Source: Streptomyces antioxidans
GTDB lineage: Bacteria; Actinomycetota; Actinomycetes; Streptomycetales; Streptomycetaceae
Assembly: GCF_000968685.2 (NCBI RefSeq)
Contig: NZ_LAKD02000055.1
Span: 1-64,000, forward strand
Direction of reading: 5' to 3'
Length of the DNA: 64,000 nucleotides
The notes under the pieces are model-generated. The model was not told where the DNA came from. It was given only the letters and a program-made list of their open reading frames with translations, and did not search any database. The translations under genes were made by a program, and so were the position numbers. This document shows positions 1-8,759 of this stretch, piece by piece; position 1 is the first letter of the stretch; every line of letters starts with the position of its first letter.

Positions 1-268
1 ATGACCACTGAGGACATCAGACTCACTCATCTAGAGGGTGCCGGAGCGGCTGAAGACGCCGAAGGGGCTGGAAGGTGCGGCTCCAGCCGCCGCGGCGCCT
101 CGAACTCCGGGAGCTGGAAGACGCCGGACAGGCTGGAGGGTGTCCCCAGGAGCTGGAAAGTACCAGGCAGGCAGGAGGCCCCAGGGCTGGAAGGTGCCAG
201 ACAGGCTAGAGACCTCGAGAGCTGGAAGGTGTCGGACAGGCAGGAGAGTGTCCCCAGGAGCTGGCCGC
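1..268. repeat. Imperfect tandem repeats downstream of acetoacetyl-CoA synthetase
   Basis: About 270 bases lie past the stop of the minus-strand synthetase. GCTGG-centred units (core GAGCTGGAAGGTGCCGGACAGG, with variants) recur at about 67, 113, 152, 186, 221 and 260, giving spacings of 34 to 46 bases. TGTCCCCAGGAGCTGG occurs twice almost exactly, near 141 and 249. I find no convincing gene here; reading frames through it encode only repeats. It looks like an expanded 3'-flanking repeat of a kind that recurs across this window. Confidence 0.7.
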
Positions 269-2320
269 TCAAGTGCCGGACGGGCCCGCGGGCGGGGTCG
301 GGGCGCTCCTCCCCTGGGCCAAGCGCTCGTAGTACCGCAGCAGTTCCACATCGTCCACCGAGCCCGGGTTGACCGCCTTGTCCAGGGACGTGCCCTGGAG
401 GAGGCGTTTGACCGGGACCTCGATGCGTTTGCCGGTGAGCGTGTGGGGGACGCCGGGGACCTCGATGACTTCGTCGGGGACGTGGCGGGGGGAGAGTTGG
501 GTGCGGATGGTGGTCTTGATGCGGGTGAGGAGTTCTTCGTTCAGGGTGGCGCCGGGGGCCAGGTGGACGAAGAGGGGCATCCAGTAGCCGCCGTCGGGTT
601 GTTCGACGCCGATGACGAGGGATTCCCAGATCTCCGGGAGGCGTTCGACCGCCTCGTAGATGTCGGCGGAGCCCATGCGGACGCCCTGGCGGTTGAGGGT
701 GGAGTCGGAGCGGCCGTGGATGATCACGGTGCCTCGGGAGGTGAGGGTGATCCAGTCGCCGTGGCGCCAGGCGCCGGGGAACATCTCGAAGTAGCTGTCG
801 CGGTAGCGGCTGCCGTCGGGGTCGTTCCAGAAGCGGACGGGCATCGACGGCATGGGGCGGGCCACGATCAGCTCGCCTACCTCGTCGACCACCGATTCGC
901 CCCGCGGGTCCCAGGCCTGGAGGTCGGTGCCGAGGCCGGGGGCCTGAAGCTCGCCGATGTAGACGGGAAGGGTGGGCACGGCGCCCGCGAAGCAGCTGCA
1001 CACATCGGTGCCGCCGCTGACGGAGGCGATCCACATGTCCTCGGCCACCTCGTCGTGGATCCACCGGAAGCCGTCGGGCGGCAGGGGGGAGCCGGTGGTG
1101 GCGACGCACTTCACGGCGGAGAGGTCGAAGTCCCGGCCGGGGTGGACGTCCGCCTTGCGGCAGGCCATGACGTACGCGGCGGAGGTGCCGTAGAGGGTGG
1201 TGCCGGTGCGTTCGGCGACGCGCCACTGGGCGGCGGTGTCCGGGTAGCCGGGGCTGCCGTCGTAGAGGACGACGGTGGCGCCGACCAGGAGCCCGGAGAC
1301 CAGAAAGTTCCACATCATCCAGCCGGTGGAGGTGTACCAGAAGAAGCGGTCGTCGGGGCCGAGGTCGCAGTGGAGCCCGAGCTGCTTGAGGTGTTCCAGC
1401 AGGATGCCGCCCTGGGACTGGACGATCGCCTTGGGGAGGCCGGTGGTGCCGGAGGAGTAGAGCACCCACAGGGGGTGGTCGAAGGGGAGCTGTTCGAAGA
1501 CCGGCTCCACCGGCTCGCGGACGATGTCGTCCCATACCAGCGTGGACTCGGGGGCGGCCGTGCCCAGCAGCGGGATGTGGACGACGGCGCGCAGGCTGGG
1601 CAGCTCGGCGCGCAGCTCGGTCACGGTGGCGGTGCGGTCGTGGGTCTTTCCGCCGTAGCGGTAGCCGTCGACGGTGAAGAGCACCACCGGTTCGACCTGC
1701 TGGAAGCGGTCCAGGACGCTGCGGGCGCCGAAGTCGGGGGCGCAGGAGGTCCATACGGCGCCGACGGCGGCGGCGGCCAGGAGGGCCACGGTGGCCTGGG
1801 GGATGTTGGGGACGTAGCCGCTGACCCGGTCGCCCGGGCGGACGCCGAGGCGGCGCAGCTCCGCGGCGACCGCGCCGACCTGGCCGCGCAGCTCGGCCCA
1901 GCTGACCGGGCGCGGCTCCTGGACCTCGTCGACGTGGAGCAGCGCGGGGTCGTCGGCGCGGGCGGGGTCCTCGGCGGCGCGCAGGGCGTGCTCGGCGTAG
2001 TTGAGGGTGGCGCCGGGGAACCAGCGGGCGCCGGGCATGCTGGCGTCGGCGAGCACCCGCTCGTACGGGGTGGCGAAGCGCACCTCGAACCATTCGGCGA
2101 CCGCCCGCCAGAACGTCTCCAGCTCCGCTACCGACCATGCGTGCAGCGCGGCGTAGTCCGCGGCCGGGTCGTCCGGGACGGGAGCGGGCGCGGGCGCGCC
2201 GTGCCGCTCGGCCGCCCAGGCGTGGAACGCGGTCAGCCGGGACCGGGCGATCCGGTCCGCGCCGGGTTGCCACAAGGGGTGCGGCCGGTGGTCGGAGTCG
2301 GAGTGGGCTGCGGTGGTCAT
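269..2320 (-). CDS. Acetoacetyl-CoA synthetase (acetoacetate--CoA ligase)
   Basis: Adenylate-forming ligase that activates acetoacetate to acetoacetyl-CoA with ATP and CoA in the cytosol, feeding ketone-body carbon into acetyl-CoA or mevalonate/polyketide precursor pools. The 683-residue protein has the AMP-binding P-loop motif YSSGTTGLPKAIVQ about halfway along, and the N-terminal WxxSVxxLxxFW-like segment and C-terminal TLTGKRIEVPVK segment usual for this family; the length fits acetoacetate-CoA ligases (about 650-690). The frame stays open for 63 codons upstream, but that stretch is Thr/Arg-rich repeats (upstream CTGTCCGT repeats), so I start at the ATG before TTAAHSDSDHRPHPLW. It is divergent from the GH31 gene and has no operon partner here. 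Confidence 0.9.
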   Translation of the reverse strand: MTTAAHSDSDHRPHPLWQPGADRIARSRLTAFHAWAAERHGAPAPAPVPDDPAADYAALHAWSVAELETFWRAVAEWFEVRFATPYERVLADASMPGARWFPGATLNYAEHALRAAEDPARADDPALLHVDEVQEPRPVSWAELRGQVGAVAAELRRLGVRPGDRVSGYVPNIPQATVALLAAAAVGAVWTSCAPDFGARSVLDRFQQVEPVVLFTVDGYRYGGKTHDRTATVTELRAELPSLRAVVHIPLLGTAAPESTLVWDDIVREPVEPVFEQLPFDHPLWVLYSSGTTGLPKAIVQSQGGILLEHLKQLGLHCDLGPDDRFFWYTSTGWMMWNFLVSGLLVGATVVLYDGSPGYPDTAAQWRVAERTGTTLYGTSAAYVMACRKADVHPGRDFDLSAVKCVATTGSPLPPDGFRWIHDEVAEDMWIASVSGGTDVCSCFAGAVPTLPVYIGELQAPGLGTDLQAWDPRGESVVDEVGELIVARPMPSMPVRFWNDPDGSRYRDSYFEMFPGAWRHGDWITLTSRGTVIIHGRSDSTLNRQGVRMGSADIYEAVERLPEIWESLVIGVEQPDGGYWMPLFVHLAPGATLNEELLTRIKTTIRTQLSPRHVPDEVIEVPGVPHTLTGKRIEVPVKRLLQGTSLDKAVNPGSVDDVELLRYYERLAQGRSAPTPPAGPSGT

Positions 2321-2337
2321 GGGTGTCGGCTCCCGGG

Positions 2338-2420
2338 CTGTCCGCGTCGGATGTGTCTGTTGGGTCTGTCCGTTGCGTGTGTCCGTTGTGGCTGTCCGTC
2401 GTGTCTGTCCGTGGGTGGCA
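2338..2420. repeat. Degenerate CTGTCCGT-type short repeats in a divergent promoter region
   Basis: Between the divergent synthetase and GH31 genes, units resembling GTCTGTCCGTTGTGT recur about every 10-13 bases (about six imperfect copies). They fill most of the roughly 260-base control region, so the promoters of both genes must lie inside or beside them. I could not pick a convincing -10/-35 pair. Confidence 0.5.
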
Positions 2421-2581
2421 CATCCGTCTCGTATGCGTCCGGTCAGGACGATGCCATGTGATCGACTCCCGCACCAGGGGCGCCACTCCACATCACAGGG
2501 CGGGATCATGTGCGGGGAGCACAGGTGAACGGCAGTTGAACCATGTCCCTGCCGGGCGTCGGCAATGGCAGGCTGATCAGT

Positions 2582-5500
2582 ATGGATGCGCGTGACCTGG
2601 TGCGGTCGGAGAAGCTGGTGCGGTCGTTGAGGGTGCTCTGCACGGCGCAGGGGCTGCGGTCACTGCGTGCGGCGTGGCGGCGTCGGCGTTCCGACGCGGC
2701 CGGGCTGCCCCGCCGGGGCACCGAGCTGGCCCGGGTGCCGGGTGAGGTGCGGGGTGCCGATCCGGAGCCGGGGGGCGGGGTGGTGCGGTTCGCGCGGTCC
2801 TCGCTGCGGGTGCGGGTGACCACGGGCGGCGCGGTGTTCTGCGGCTGGGACGGGGCCGAGCCGGAGCCGTCGTACGCGCTGGACGGGCCCTGCCCGGAGG
2901 CGGACGAACGGGCGGAGCTGGAGCCGGACACGGGTGGCGGCTGGCGGGTGGTGTCGGAGCGGGTCACGGTCGCGGTGGGACGGACCGGCACGGTGGAGAT
3001 ACGCACCCCGGGCGGGGTGGTGCTGCGACGGGACCTCCCACCGAGGTGGTGGGAACCCGCCGCAGCCCAGGCCCCGGCGGGGTCGGGTGCGAAGTCGGGT
3101 GCGGAGTCGAGGCCCGGGTCGGGTGCGGCGTCAGGGCCCGGGGCAGGGTCCGGAGAACCGGGCCCGGGGGTTGGGTCTGCGGGGCGGGGGCTAGGAACGG
3201 GGTCAGCAGAGCCTGGGCTGGGGACGGGATCCGCCGCGCCCGTGGCGGACCCAAGGCTCGCGGAGCGGGGATCGGGGGCGGGATCCGCGGAGCCGGGGCT
3301 CAAGGCGGGGCGCGCGGACCCCGAGCTCGGGGCGGGGCCCGTGGGCCCGGGGCTAAGGGCGGCATCCGCAGAGCCGGGGCTCGGGGCGGTATCGACCGAG
3401 CCGGGCCTGGCGGCAGGACGCACGGACCCGGCGCTCGGAGCGGGCTCCGCAGACCCGGGGCTGGCGGTGGGGTCCGTAGGCCCGGGGCTCGGGGTGGGGT
3501 CCGCGGAGTCAGGGGCGGACCCGGGGCTCACGAAGCCGGGACCGGGGACAGGATCCGCAGACCCGGGGCTGAGGGCAGGGCTCGCGGAGCCGGGGCTCGG
3601 ATCGGGCTCCACGGAACCAGGCATACGAGCCGGATCGCCCGAGCCGGGCCTGAGGGCAGGACGCACAGACCGGGTATCCGCAGACCCGGAGTTGGGGGTG
3701 GGGGCCGCGGAACCGGACCCAGGAGCGGGATCCGCGGAGCCGGGGCTCAGGGCGGGGCGCGCGGACCCCGAGCTCGGGGCGGGGCCCGTAGGCCCGGGGC
3801 TAAGGGCGGCATCCGCAGAGCCGGGGCTCGGGGCGGTATCGACCGAGCCGGGCCAGGCGGCAGGACGCACGGACCCGGCGCTCGGAGCGGGCTCCGCAGA
3901 CCCGGGGCTGGCGGTGGGGTCCGTAGGCCCGGGGCTCGGGGCGGAGGCCGCCGCGCCGGAGTTGACGGCCGGGCTTACGGACCCGGAAATCGGGACGGGG
4001 TCCAGAGAGCCGATCCTGGGGGCGGAGTCCGCCACGCCGGGGCTCAGGGCTGGGCTCACAGTCCCGGAGCTCGGGACGGGAACCGCGGCCCCGGCGACGC
4101 ACCCAAACCTCGCGGGCCCAGGGCTGGGGGCGGGATCCGCCGCGCCCGGTGCAGAGCCAAGGCTCGCGGAGCCGGGTGCCTGGGCGGAGGCCGGGTTCGC
4201 TGAGCCAGGGGTTGGAGCGGGGCTCGCAGGGACGGAGCCGGGGTTCGCGGAATCAGGGACGAGGCCCGCCGAGACGGGACCGAAGCCCGGACCCACGGAG
4301 GTGGAGCCGAGGCCCGGACCCGTGAAGCCTGCGGCGAAGCCCAGGGCCACGGAACCAGACCCTGGGCACCCTGCGCCAGGGGCGGAGCCCGGACCCGTGG
4401 AGCCCGAGCCGAGGACGAAGCCCGAACCCATGGGGCCAGGGGCGGGGGCGAAGCCTCAACCCGTGCCGCCTGCGGCGGAGCCCAGGGCCACGGAACCAGA
4501 CCCTGGGCACCCTGCGCCAGGGGCGGAGCCCGGACCCGTGGAGCCCAGGGTCGGGGAGCCCAGGGTCGGGGGGCCCGGGATAGGTGGAGTGGGGGCTCGG
4601 TGGTTGCAGCGGTCCGAAGTGGCCGCGGACGCGCGCTTCTTCGGGCTCGGTGGGCGGGCCTCCGGGCCCCGGCTGCGGGACGGGGTGTACCGGCTGTGGA
4701 ACACCGATCCGGGCGGCAGCTTCGAGCCGGGGGACGATCCGCTGTATCTGACCATGCCGGTGCAGCTCGTGGTGGCCGACGCGGGCACCCATCTGGTGTT
4801 CCACGACAACTCCTGGGACGGCACGGTCACCCTGCGGGAGGGCCAGGAGGGCGCGGGCTCCGGCCATGACCGGCCCGGCTACTGCCGGACGCGGATGGAC
4901 GGCGGCCCGCTGCGCTACTGGGTGATCGTGGGCACCACCCCGGCCCGGGTGCTGCACGGCTGGGCGGCGCTGACCGGTGCCCCGGCGGTGCCGCCGCGGT
5001 GGGCGCTCGGCCATCACCACGCGCGCTGGGGGTTCCACGACGCGGAGGAGGTCCGGCGGGTGGTGGCGGGCTACCGGGAGCGGGACCTCCCACTGTCCGC
5101 GCTGCATCTGGACATCGACCACCTCAGCGGCCACCGGGTGTTCACGGTGGACGGCGCGCGCTTCCCCGATCTGCCGGGGCTCGCCGCCGAGCTGCTCGAG
5201 GACGGGGTGCGGCTGGTGTCGATCGTCGACCCCGCGGTGAAGGCGGAGCCGGGCAACGCGGTGTACGAGAGCGGGGCGGCGGACGACGTCTTCGTGCGCG
5301 ACGCGCGGGGGCGTGAGGTGCGCGGGGAGGTGTGGGCGGGCGAGTCTGCGTACCCCGACTTCACCGATCCCCGGGTGCGCACATGGTGGGGCGGGCTGTA
5401 CGCGGAGCGGCTGGCGCAGGGCTTCTCCGGGGTGTGGCACGACATGAACGAGCCGGTGTCGTTCGCCGCCTTCGGCGAGACCACGCTGCCGCGCTCGGCC

Positions 5501-6508
5501 CGGCACGCCCTGGAGGGCCGGGGCGGCGACCACCGCGAGGCGCACAACGTCTACGGGCTGGCGATGGCGCGGGCGGGCTACGAGGGGCTGTGCCAGCTGC
5601 GCCCCGACGAGCGGCCGTTCCTCTTCTCGCGCTCGGGGTGGGCGGGGCTGCAGCGGTACGGGGGCAGTTGGTCAGGCGATGTGGCCACGGGCTGGGCGGG
5701 GCTGCGGGCCTCGCTGTCGCTGGTGATCGGGCTGGGCCTGTCCGGGGTGCCGTATTCGGGGCCCGACATCGGCGGCTTCACCGGCTTCCCCTCGCCGGAG
5801 CTGTATCTGCGCTGGTTCCAGCTGGGCGCGTATCTGCCGCTGTTCCGCACCCACTCGGCGATCTCCGCGGGGCGGCGGGAGCCGTGGGAGTTCGGCTCGC
5901 GGGTGCTGGAGCACGCGGCTGCGGCGCTGCGCGAACGGCAGCGGCTGCTGCCGTACTTCACCACGCTGGCGCAGCTGGCGGCGCGCACCGGCGCCCCGTA
6001 TGTGCGGCCCGTGTGGTGGCGGACGCCCAAGGACCGGGCGCTGCGCGACTGCGAGGACGCCTTTCTGCTGGGGGACGCGCTGCTGGTGGCGCCGGTGCTG
6101 GAGGAGGGTGCCCGCCGCCGCGCGGTCCGGCTGCCGCGCGGCCGCTGGTACGACACGGTGACCGGCCGGGCGTACGACGGCCCCGGCCAGGTGGTGCTGG
6201 ACGCACCGCTGTCGGGCATCCCGGTGCTGGCCCGGGCCGGTTCGGTGGTGCCGGTGGCGGCGCCGGACGGCGGGGTGGAGCTGGAGGTGTGGACCCCGTA
6301 CCAGGGCCGCAAGGGCGCGGGCACGGGCACGCTGGCCGTGGACACCGGCGACGGCTGGGAGAAGCCTGAACTGCTGCGCTTCACCACCCGGCTGCGGGAC
6401 GGCGAGGTGACGGTCGAGCGCGAGGGCGGCGGCGAGGTGGGCTATCCGATACGGGTACGGGGCGAGGCCCCGCCCTCCGACGACCGCCGCGGCCCCCGTA
6501 CGAGCTGA
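2582..6508 (+). CDS. Glycoside hydrolase family 31 (alpha-glucosidase/alpha-xylosidase-like) with a giant low-complexity insert
   Basis: Retaining GH31 enzyme expected to hydrolyse alpha-linked glucosides or xylosides; no signal peptide is visible, so probably cytosolic. The catalytic barrel is intact: nucleophile Asp in WHDMNEP (about residue 954) and acid/base Asp in SWSGDVATGW (about 1033), with the SGVPYSGPDIGG and GAYLPLFRTHSAI active-site segments. The N-terminal mutarotase-like domain is interrupted after LPPRWWEP: about 510 residues of Pro/Gly/Ala/Ser/Glu repeats (units such as EPGLGAGSA, nucleotides about 3057-4590) precede ARWLQRSEVAADARFFGLGG, where relatives I recall are nearly contiguous. 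The protein is therefore about 1308 aa against about 780 expected. I prefer the ATG at 2582 (MDARDLVRS matches the family start) over 2543. The substrate is not determinable. Confidence 0.88.
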   Translation: MDARDLVRSEKLVRSLRVLCTAQGLRSLRAAWRRRRSDAAGLPRRGTELARVPGEVRGADPEPGGGVVRFARSSLRVRVTTGGAVFCGWDGAEPEPSYALDGPCPEADERAELEPDTGGGWRVVSERVTVAVGRTGTVEIRTPGGVVLRRDLPPRWWEPAAAQAPAGSGAKSGAESRPGSGAASGPGAGSGEPGPGVGSAGRGLGTGSAEPGLGTGSAAPVADPRLAERGSGAGSAEPGLKAGRADPELGAGPVGPGLRAASAEPGLGAVSTEPGLAAGRTDPALGAGSADPGLAVGSVGPGLGVGSAESGADPGLTKPGPGTGSADPGLRAGLAEPGLGSGSTEPGIRAGSPEPGLRAGRTDRVSADPELGVGAAEPDPGAGSAEPGLRAGRADPELGAGPVGPGLRAASAEPGLGAVSTEPGQAAGRTDPALGAGSADPGLAVGSVGPGLGAEAAAPELTAGLTDPEIGTGSREPILGAESATPGLRAGLTVPELGTGTAAPATHPNLAGPGLGAGSAAPGAEPRLAEPGAWAEAGFAEPGVGAGLAGTEPGFAESGTRPAETGPKPGPTEVEPRPGPVKPAAKPRATEPDPGHPAPGAEPGPVEPEPRTKPEPMGPGAGAKPQPVPPAAEPRATEPDPGHPAPGAEPGPVEPRVGEPRVGGPGIGGVGARWLQRSEVAADARFFGLGGRASGPRLRDGVYRLWNTDPGGSFEPGDDPLYLTMPVQLVVADAGTHLVFHDNSWDGTVTLREGQEGAGSGHDRPGYCRTRMDGGPLRYWVIVGTTPARVLHGWAALTGAPAVPPRWALGHHHARWGFHDAEEVRRVVAGYRERDLPLSALHLDIDHLSGHRVFTVDGARFPDLPGLAAELLEDGVRLVSIVDPAVKAEPGNAVYESGAADDVFVRDARGREVRGEVWAGESAYPDFTDPRVRTWWGGLYAERLAQGFSGVWHDMNEPVSFAAFGETTLPRSARHALEGRGGDHREAHNVYGLAMARAGYEGLCQLRPDERPFLFSRSGWAGLQRYGGSWSGDVATGWAGLRASLSLVIGLGLSGVPYSGPDIGGFTGFPSPELYLRWFQLGAYLPLFRTHSAISAGRREPWEFGSRVLEHAAAALRERQRLLPYFTTLAQLAARTGAPYVRPVWWRTPKDRALRDCEDAFLLGDALLVAPVLEEGARRRAVRLPRGRWYDTVTGRAYDGPGQVVLDAPLSGIPVLARAGSVVPVAAPDGGVELEVWTPYQGRKGAGTGTLAVDTGDGWEKPELLRFTTRLRDGEVTVEREGGGEVGYPIRVRGEAPPSDDRRGPRTS
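3279..3940 (+). repeat. Near-identical 216-bp direct repeat inside the GH31 insert (3279-3494 and 3725-3940)
   Basis: The two copies start GCGGGATCCGCGGAGCC, are offset by 446 bases and differ at only a few positions. A second pair inside the same insert lies at about 4327-4404 and 4468-4545 (offset 141, including GCCACGGAACCAGACCCTGG). Both offsets break into 3-base multiples or compensate, so the frame stays open. They show that the insert grew by recent segmental duplication on top of an older repeat of about 10-11 codons. Confidence 0.85.
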
Positions 6509-7030
6509 CCGCGGCGCGCGGCCTGCCCAGTGTGCCCGAACGGCACACCGGGCGGCGGCTCGGCGGAAGCAGGCGAGGATCGAAGCGCGCGCCCCCGGCG
6601 GATCTCGCGTACTCGCTCGCGTGCCGCGCCACACCCACCGCGCCACCGTGGTCGACCAGGACCATACGGCGCCAGTCCCGGACCCGGAGGCGGTGGCGCG
6701 CGACGAATCGGCCACGGCCCCGGCGGAAACGCCCCGGGCCGAGCCGTCCGCCCCAACGGGCCCCGGACCACCGTGCGACGGTCGGCGGCGGGAGTCCCAA
6801 CGGCTCGGCGAGGGGCCGCCGGCGGAAGCCCGGAGGATCGCGGCGGCCGCGGTAACCCGCGCCCGGACGCCCGGGCCGATCGCGGGGCGGCGGGCCAGGC
6901 CAACCCCCACGACAAGCCCACCGCCGCGCGGCACCCCGGCGGCAACGGCGCCAAGGGTTACCCCCCACCCCCGCGGACGCGGGGGCTCGCGGACGCGGGC
7001 TTGTTTTCGCTTCTCGGGCTGGGATAAGTG
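6509..7030. other. 522-base gap with no convincing gene
   Basis: After the hairpin at 6526-6552 the sequence is GC-rich with open frames on both strands, but none has recognisable protein content and all are Arg/Pro/Gly-rich. A perfect inverted repeat, CCCCCGCG-GA-CGCGGGGG, lies at 6968-6985, followed by a second CGCGGACGCGGG and a short T-rich stretch (about 7003-7012). This may be a terminator for anything reading in, or the leader of the dipeptidase gene. No other element is recognised. Confidence 0.5.
6526..6552 (+). terminator. Hairpin after the GH31 gene
   Basis: Eighteen bases after the stop, CCCAGTGTGCC and GGCACACCGGG pair around a CGAA loop (one mismatch). There is no U-tract, as is usual in actinomycetes. 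It is a plausible intrinsic terminator. Confidence 0.65.
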
Positions 7031-7837
7031 ATGGGCATGCCAAGACTCTCCGTCGCGCTGCGTGCGCTCGTTCTGCCCGTTGCCGCCCTGCTGGCCGCCG
7101 CGCCGTACACCCCGGCGCAGGCGAAGGCGGAGCCCAAGGCTCCGAAGGAGTTCGTGGCTCTCCGGGACGTCGATCCGACGATTCGGCAGGAGATCCGCTA
7201 CTTCACACCGCACAACTTCACCGGCGACCCGGTGGACGGCTATCGCCAGCCGATGTGCGTCCTGACCCGCCCGGCCGCCGAGGCGCTGCACCGGGCCCAG
7301 CGTCAACTCATGCGGCGTGGCTACACCTTGAAGGTGTACGACTGCTATCGGCCGCAGCGCGCGGTGAACGACTTCGTGGAGTGGGCCAAGGATCTGGGCG
7401 ATCAGCGGATGAAGGGCGAGTTCTACCCGGAGGTCGACAAGACCCGGCTGTTCGAGGACGGCTACATCGCCGAGAAGTCGGGGCACAGCCGCGGCAGCAC
7501 CGTGGACCTGACGATCGCTCGACTGCCCGGGCTGCCCACGCGCCCGTATGTGCCGGGCGAGAGGCTGGTGCCGTGCTACGCGGCCAAGAAGGACCGCTTC
7601 CCGGACAACTCGGTGGACATGGGGACCGGTTACGACTGCTTCGACACCCGCTCGCATACGCTCGATCCGCGGATCAAGGGTGTGCAGCGGGGCAACCGGC
7701 TGCTGCTCAAGGGCACGTTGGAGAGGCTCGGGTTCGTCAATCTGGCCGAGGAGTGGTGGCACTACACCTTCCAGCCGGAGCTGTTCCCCGACACCTACTT
7801 CGACTTCCCCGTCTCGCGCCGCTCGCTGACCGGCTGA
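7031..7837 (+). CDS. Secreted D-alanyl-D-alanine dipeptidase (VanX/DdpX-like, peptidase M15D)
   Basis: Zinc dipeptidase that cleaves free D-Ala-D-Ala outside the membrane, most likely for cell-wall turnover. The 268-residue protein starts with a Sec signal peptide (basic MGMPRLSVALR, hydrophobic core, AQA-K cleavage region near residue 33). The VanX zinc motif SGHSRGSTVDLT supplies His and Asp, and EEWWHYTF supplies the catalytic Glu and third His ligand. An insert between them (about DMGTGYDCFDTRSHT) holds Cys residues that could form a disulfide. No vanH/vanA-type ligase or two-component system is adjacent, so a housekeeping role is likelier than glycopeptide resistance. The start is ATG 7031 or the in-frame ATG 7037; a GTG at 7028 is also possible. 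It converges on the ABC permease gene. Confidence 0.88.
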   Translation: MGMPRLSVALRALVLPVAALLAAAPYTPAQAKAEPKAPKEFVALRDVDPTIRQEIRYFTPHNFTGDPVDGYRQPMCVLTRPAAEALHRAQRQLMRRGYTLKVYDCYRPQRAVNDFVEWAKDLGDQRMKGEFYPEVDKTRLFEDGYIAEKSGHSRGSTVDLTIARLPGLPTRPYVPGERLVPCYAAKKDRFPDNSVDMGTGYDCFDTRSHTLDPRIKGVQRGNRLLLKGTLERLGFVNLAEEWWHYTFQPELFPDTYFDFPVSRRSLTG

Positions 7838-7849
7838 GCGGGCCGCACC

Positions 7850-8662
7850 TCACAGCCGTCCGCCCGCCGTGTCCGAGGACAGCCGCTGGGCGATGTACAC
7901 GGGCACCACGGACACCAGGACGAGCAGTGCGGCGACGACGTTGACGACGGGGGCCTGGTGGGGGCGGGCCAGGTTCTCGTAGATCCAGATGGGCAGGGTG
8001 CGGGTGCCGGGTCCGGCGGTGAAGGTCGTGACCACGATCTCGTCGAAGGAGAGCGCGAAGGCCAGCAGCCCGCCCGCGAAGAGCGCCGAGCGCATGGCCG
8101 GGAAGGTGACGTACCGGAAGGTCTGCCAGGAGCGCGCCCCGAGGTCGGCGGACGCCTCGGCCAGGGAGGGCGCGATACGGCGCAGCCGGGCGCCGATGTT
8201 GTTGAAGACGATGACGACGCAGAACGTGGCGTGCCCGACGACCACCGTGAACAGGCCGAAGCCGATGCCGATCGGGTCGAGGACGGTGCGGAAGGCGGCG
8301 TTGAGGGCGATACCGCTGACGATGCCGGGCAGCGCGATCGGCAGGACGAGCAGGAAGGACACGGTCCGCCGTCCGAAGAAGCGGTGGCGGTGGACGGCGT
8401 ACGCGGCGAGGGTGCCCAGGCCCAGGGCGATCGCGGTGGCGGCGAGCCCGGCCTTGAGCGAGGTGAGCAGGGCCTCGCGGGCGCCGTCGCTGTGCAGGGC
8501 GGCCCGCCACCAGCGGCCGGTGAGGCCGCTGGGCGGCCAGCCGAAGGAGCGGTCGGCGTTGAAGGAGTTGAGCAGCACCAGCAGCAGCGGAACATAGACG
8601 ATCGCGAGCCCGGCCGCGGTGACACAGCCGAGGATCACTCGGGCGGTGCGCGAGAGGCGCAT
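7850..8662 (-). CDS. Spermidine/putrescine-type ABC transporter permease (PotC-like)
   Basis: Second inner-membrane permease of the polyamine/opine-type importer encoded at 7.85-11.96 kb. The 270-residue protein has about six hydrophobic segments and the binding-protein-dependent permease loop EASADLGARSWQTFRYVTFPAM, which docks on the ATPase. The frame is open further upstream, but the ATG at 8662 (MRLSRTARVILG) has an AGGAGG Shine-Dalgarno six bases before it. It is the last gene of the operon; a 97-base repeat-filled gap separates it from the preceding permease. Confidence 0.88.
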   Translation of the reverse strand: MRLSRTARVILGCVTAAGLAIVYVPLLLVLLNSFNADRSFGWPPSGLTGRWWRAALHSDGAREALLTSLKAGLAATAIALGLGTLAAYAVHRHRFFGRRTVSFLLVLPIALPGIVSGIALNAAFRTVLDPIGIGFGLFTVVVGHATFCVVIVFNNIGARLRRIAPSLAEASADLGARSWQTFRYVTFPAMRSALFAGGLLAFALSFDEIVVTTFTAGPGTRTLPIWIYENLARPHQAPVVNVVAALLVLVSVVPVYIAQRLSSDTAGGRL

Positions 8663-8670
8663 GGCCCACC

Positions 8671-8755
8671 TCCTGGGGCGACGGGGCGACGGGGCGACGG
8701 GGCAACGGGCGACTGGGCAACGGGAGCGACGGATGGGGCAGTTGGAGCGGCTTGC
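8671..8755. repeat. Short tandem GGGGCGAC repeats between the two permease genes
   Basis: About four adjacent copies of an 8-base GGGGCGAC/GGGGCAAC unit, then looser GGGCGACT / GGGCAACG / GGGAGCGAC copies. They occupy the gap just after the stop codon of the upstream permease and end at the Shine-Dalgarno of the downstream one, so they may alter translational coupling within the operon. Confidence 0.75.
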
Positions 8756-8759
8756 GCGG

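Noticed and set aside
1..268. CRISPR array
   Set aside because: Repeat units are degenerate and there are no uniform unique spacers or cas genes.
27..2486. 819-aa open frame antiparallel-frame to acetoacetyl-CoA synthetase
   Set aside because: Same strand, different frame; Arg/Pro-rich translation with no family motif. Shadow of the synthetase gene.
2506..4431. 641-aa minus-strand frame of PGS repeats opposite the GH31 insert
   Set aside because: Composition simply mirrors the plus-strand repeats; no start signal and no domain.
6530..7027. 165-aa plus-strand frame and opposing 220-aa minus-strand frame in the 6.5-7.0 kb gap
   Set aside because: Low-complexity Arg/Pro/Gly translations, no ribosome site, no recognisable domain.
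7031..7837. VanX-like gene as part of a glycopeptide-resistance cluster
   Set aside because: No vanH, vanA or vanRS next to it; a signal peptide and isolated location fit cell-wall turnover.
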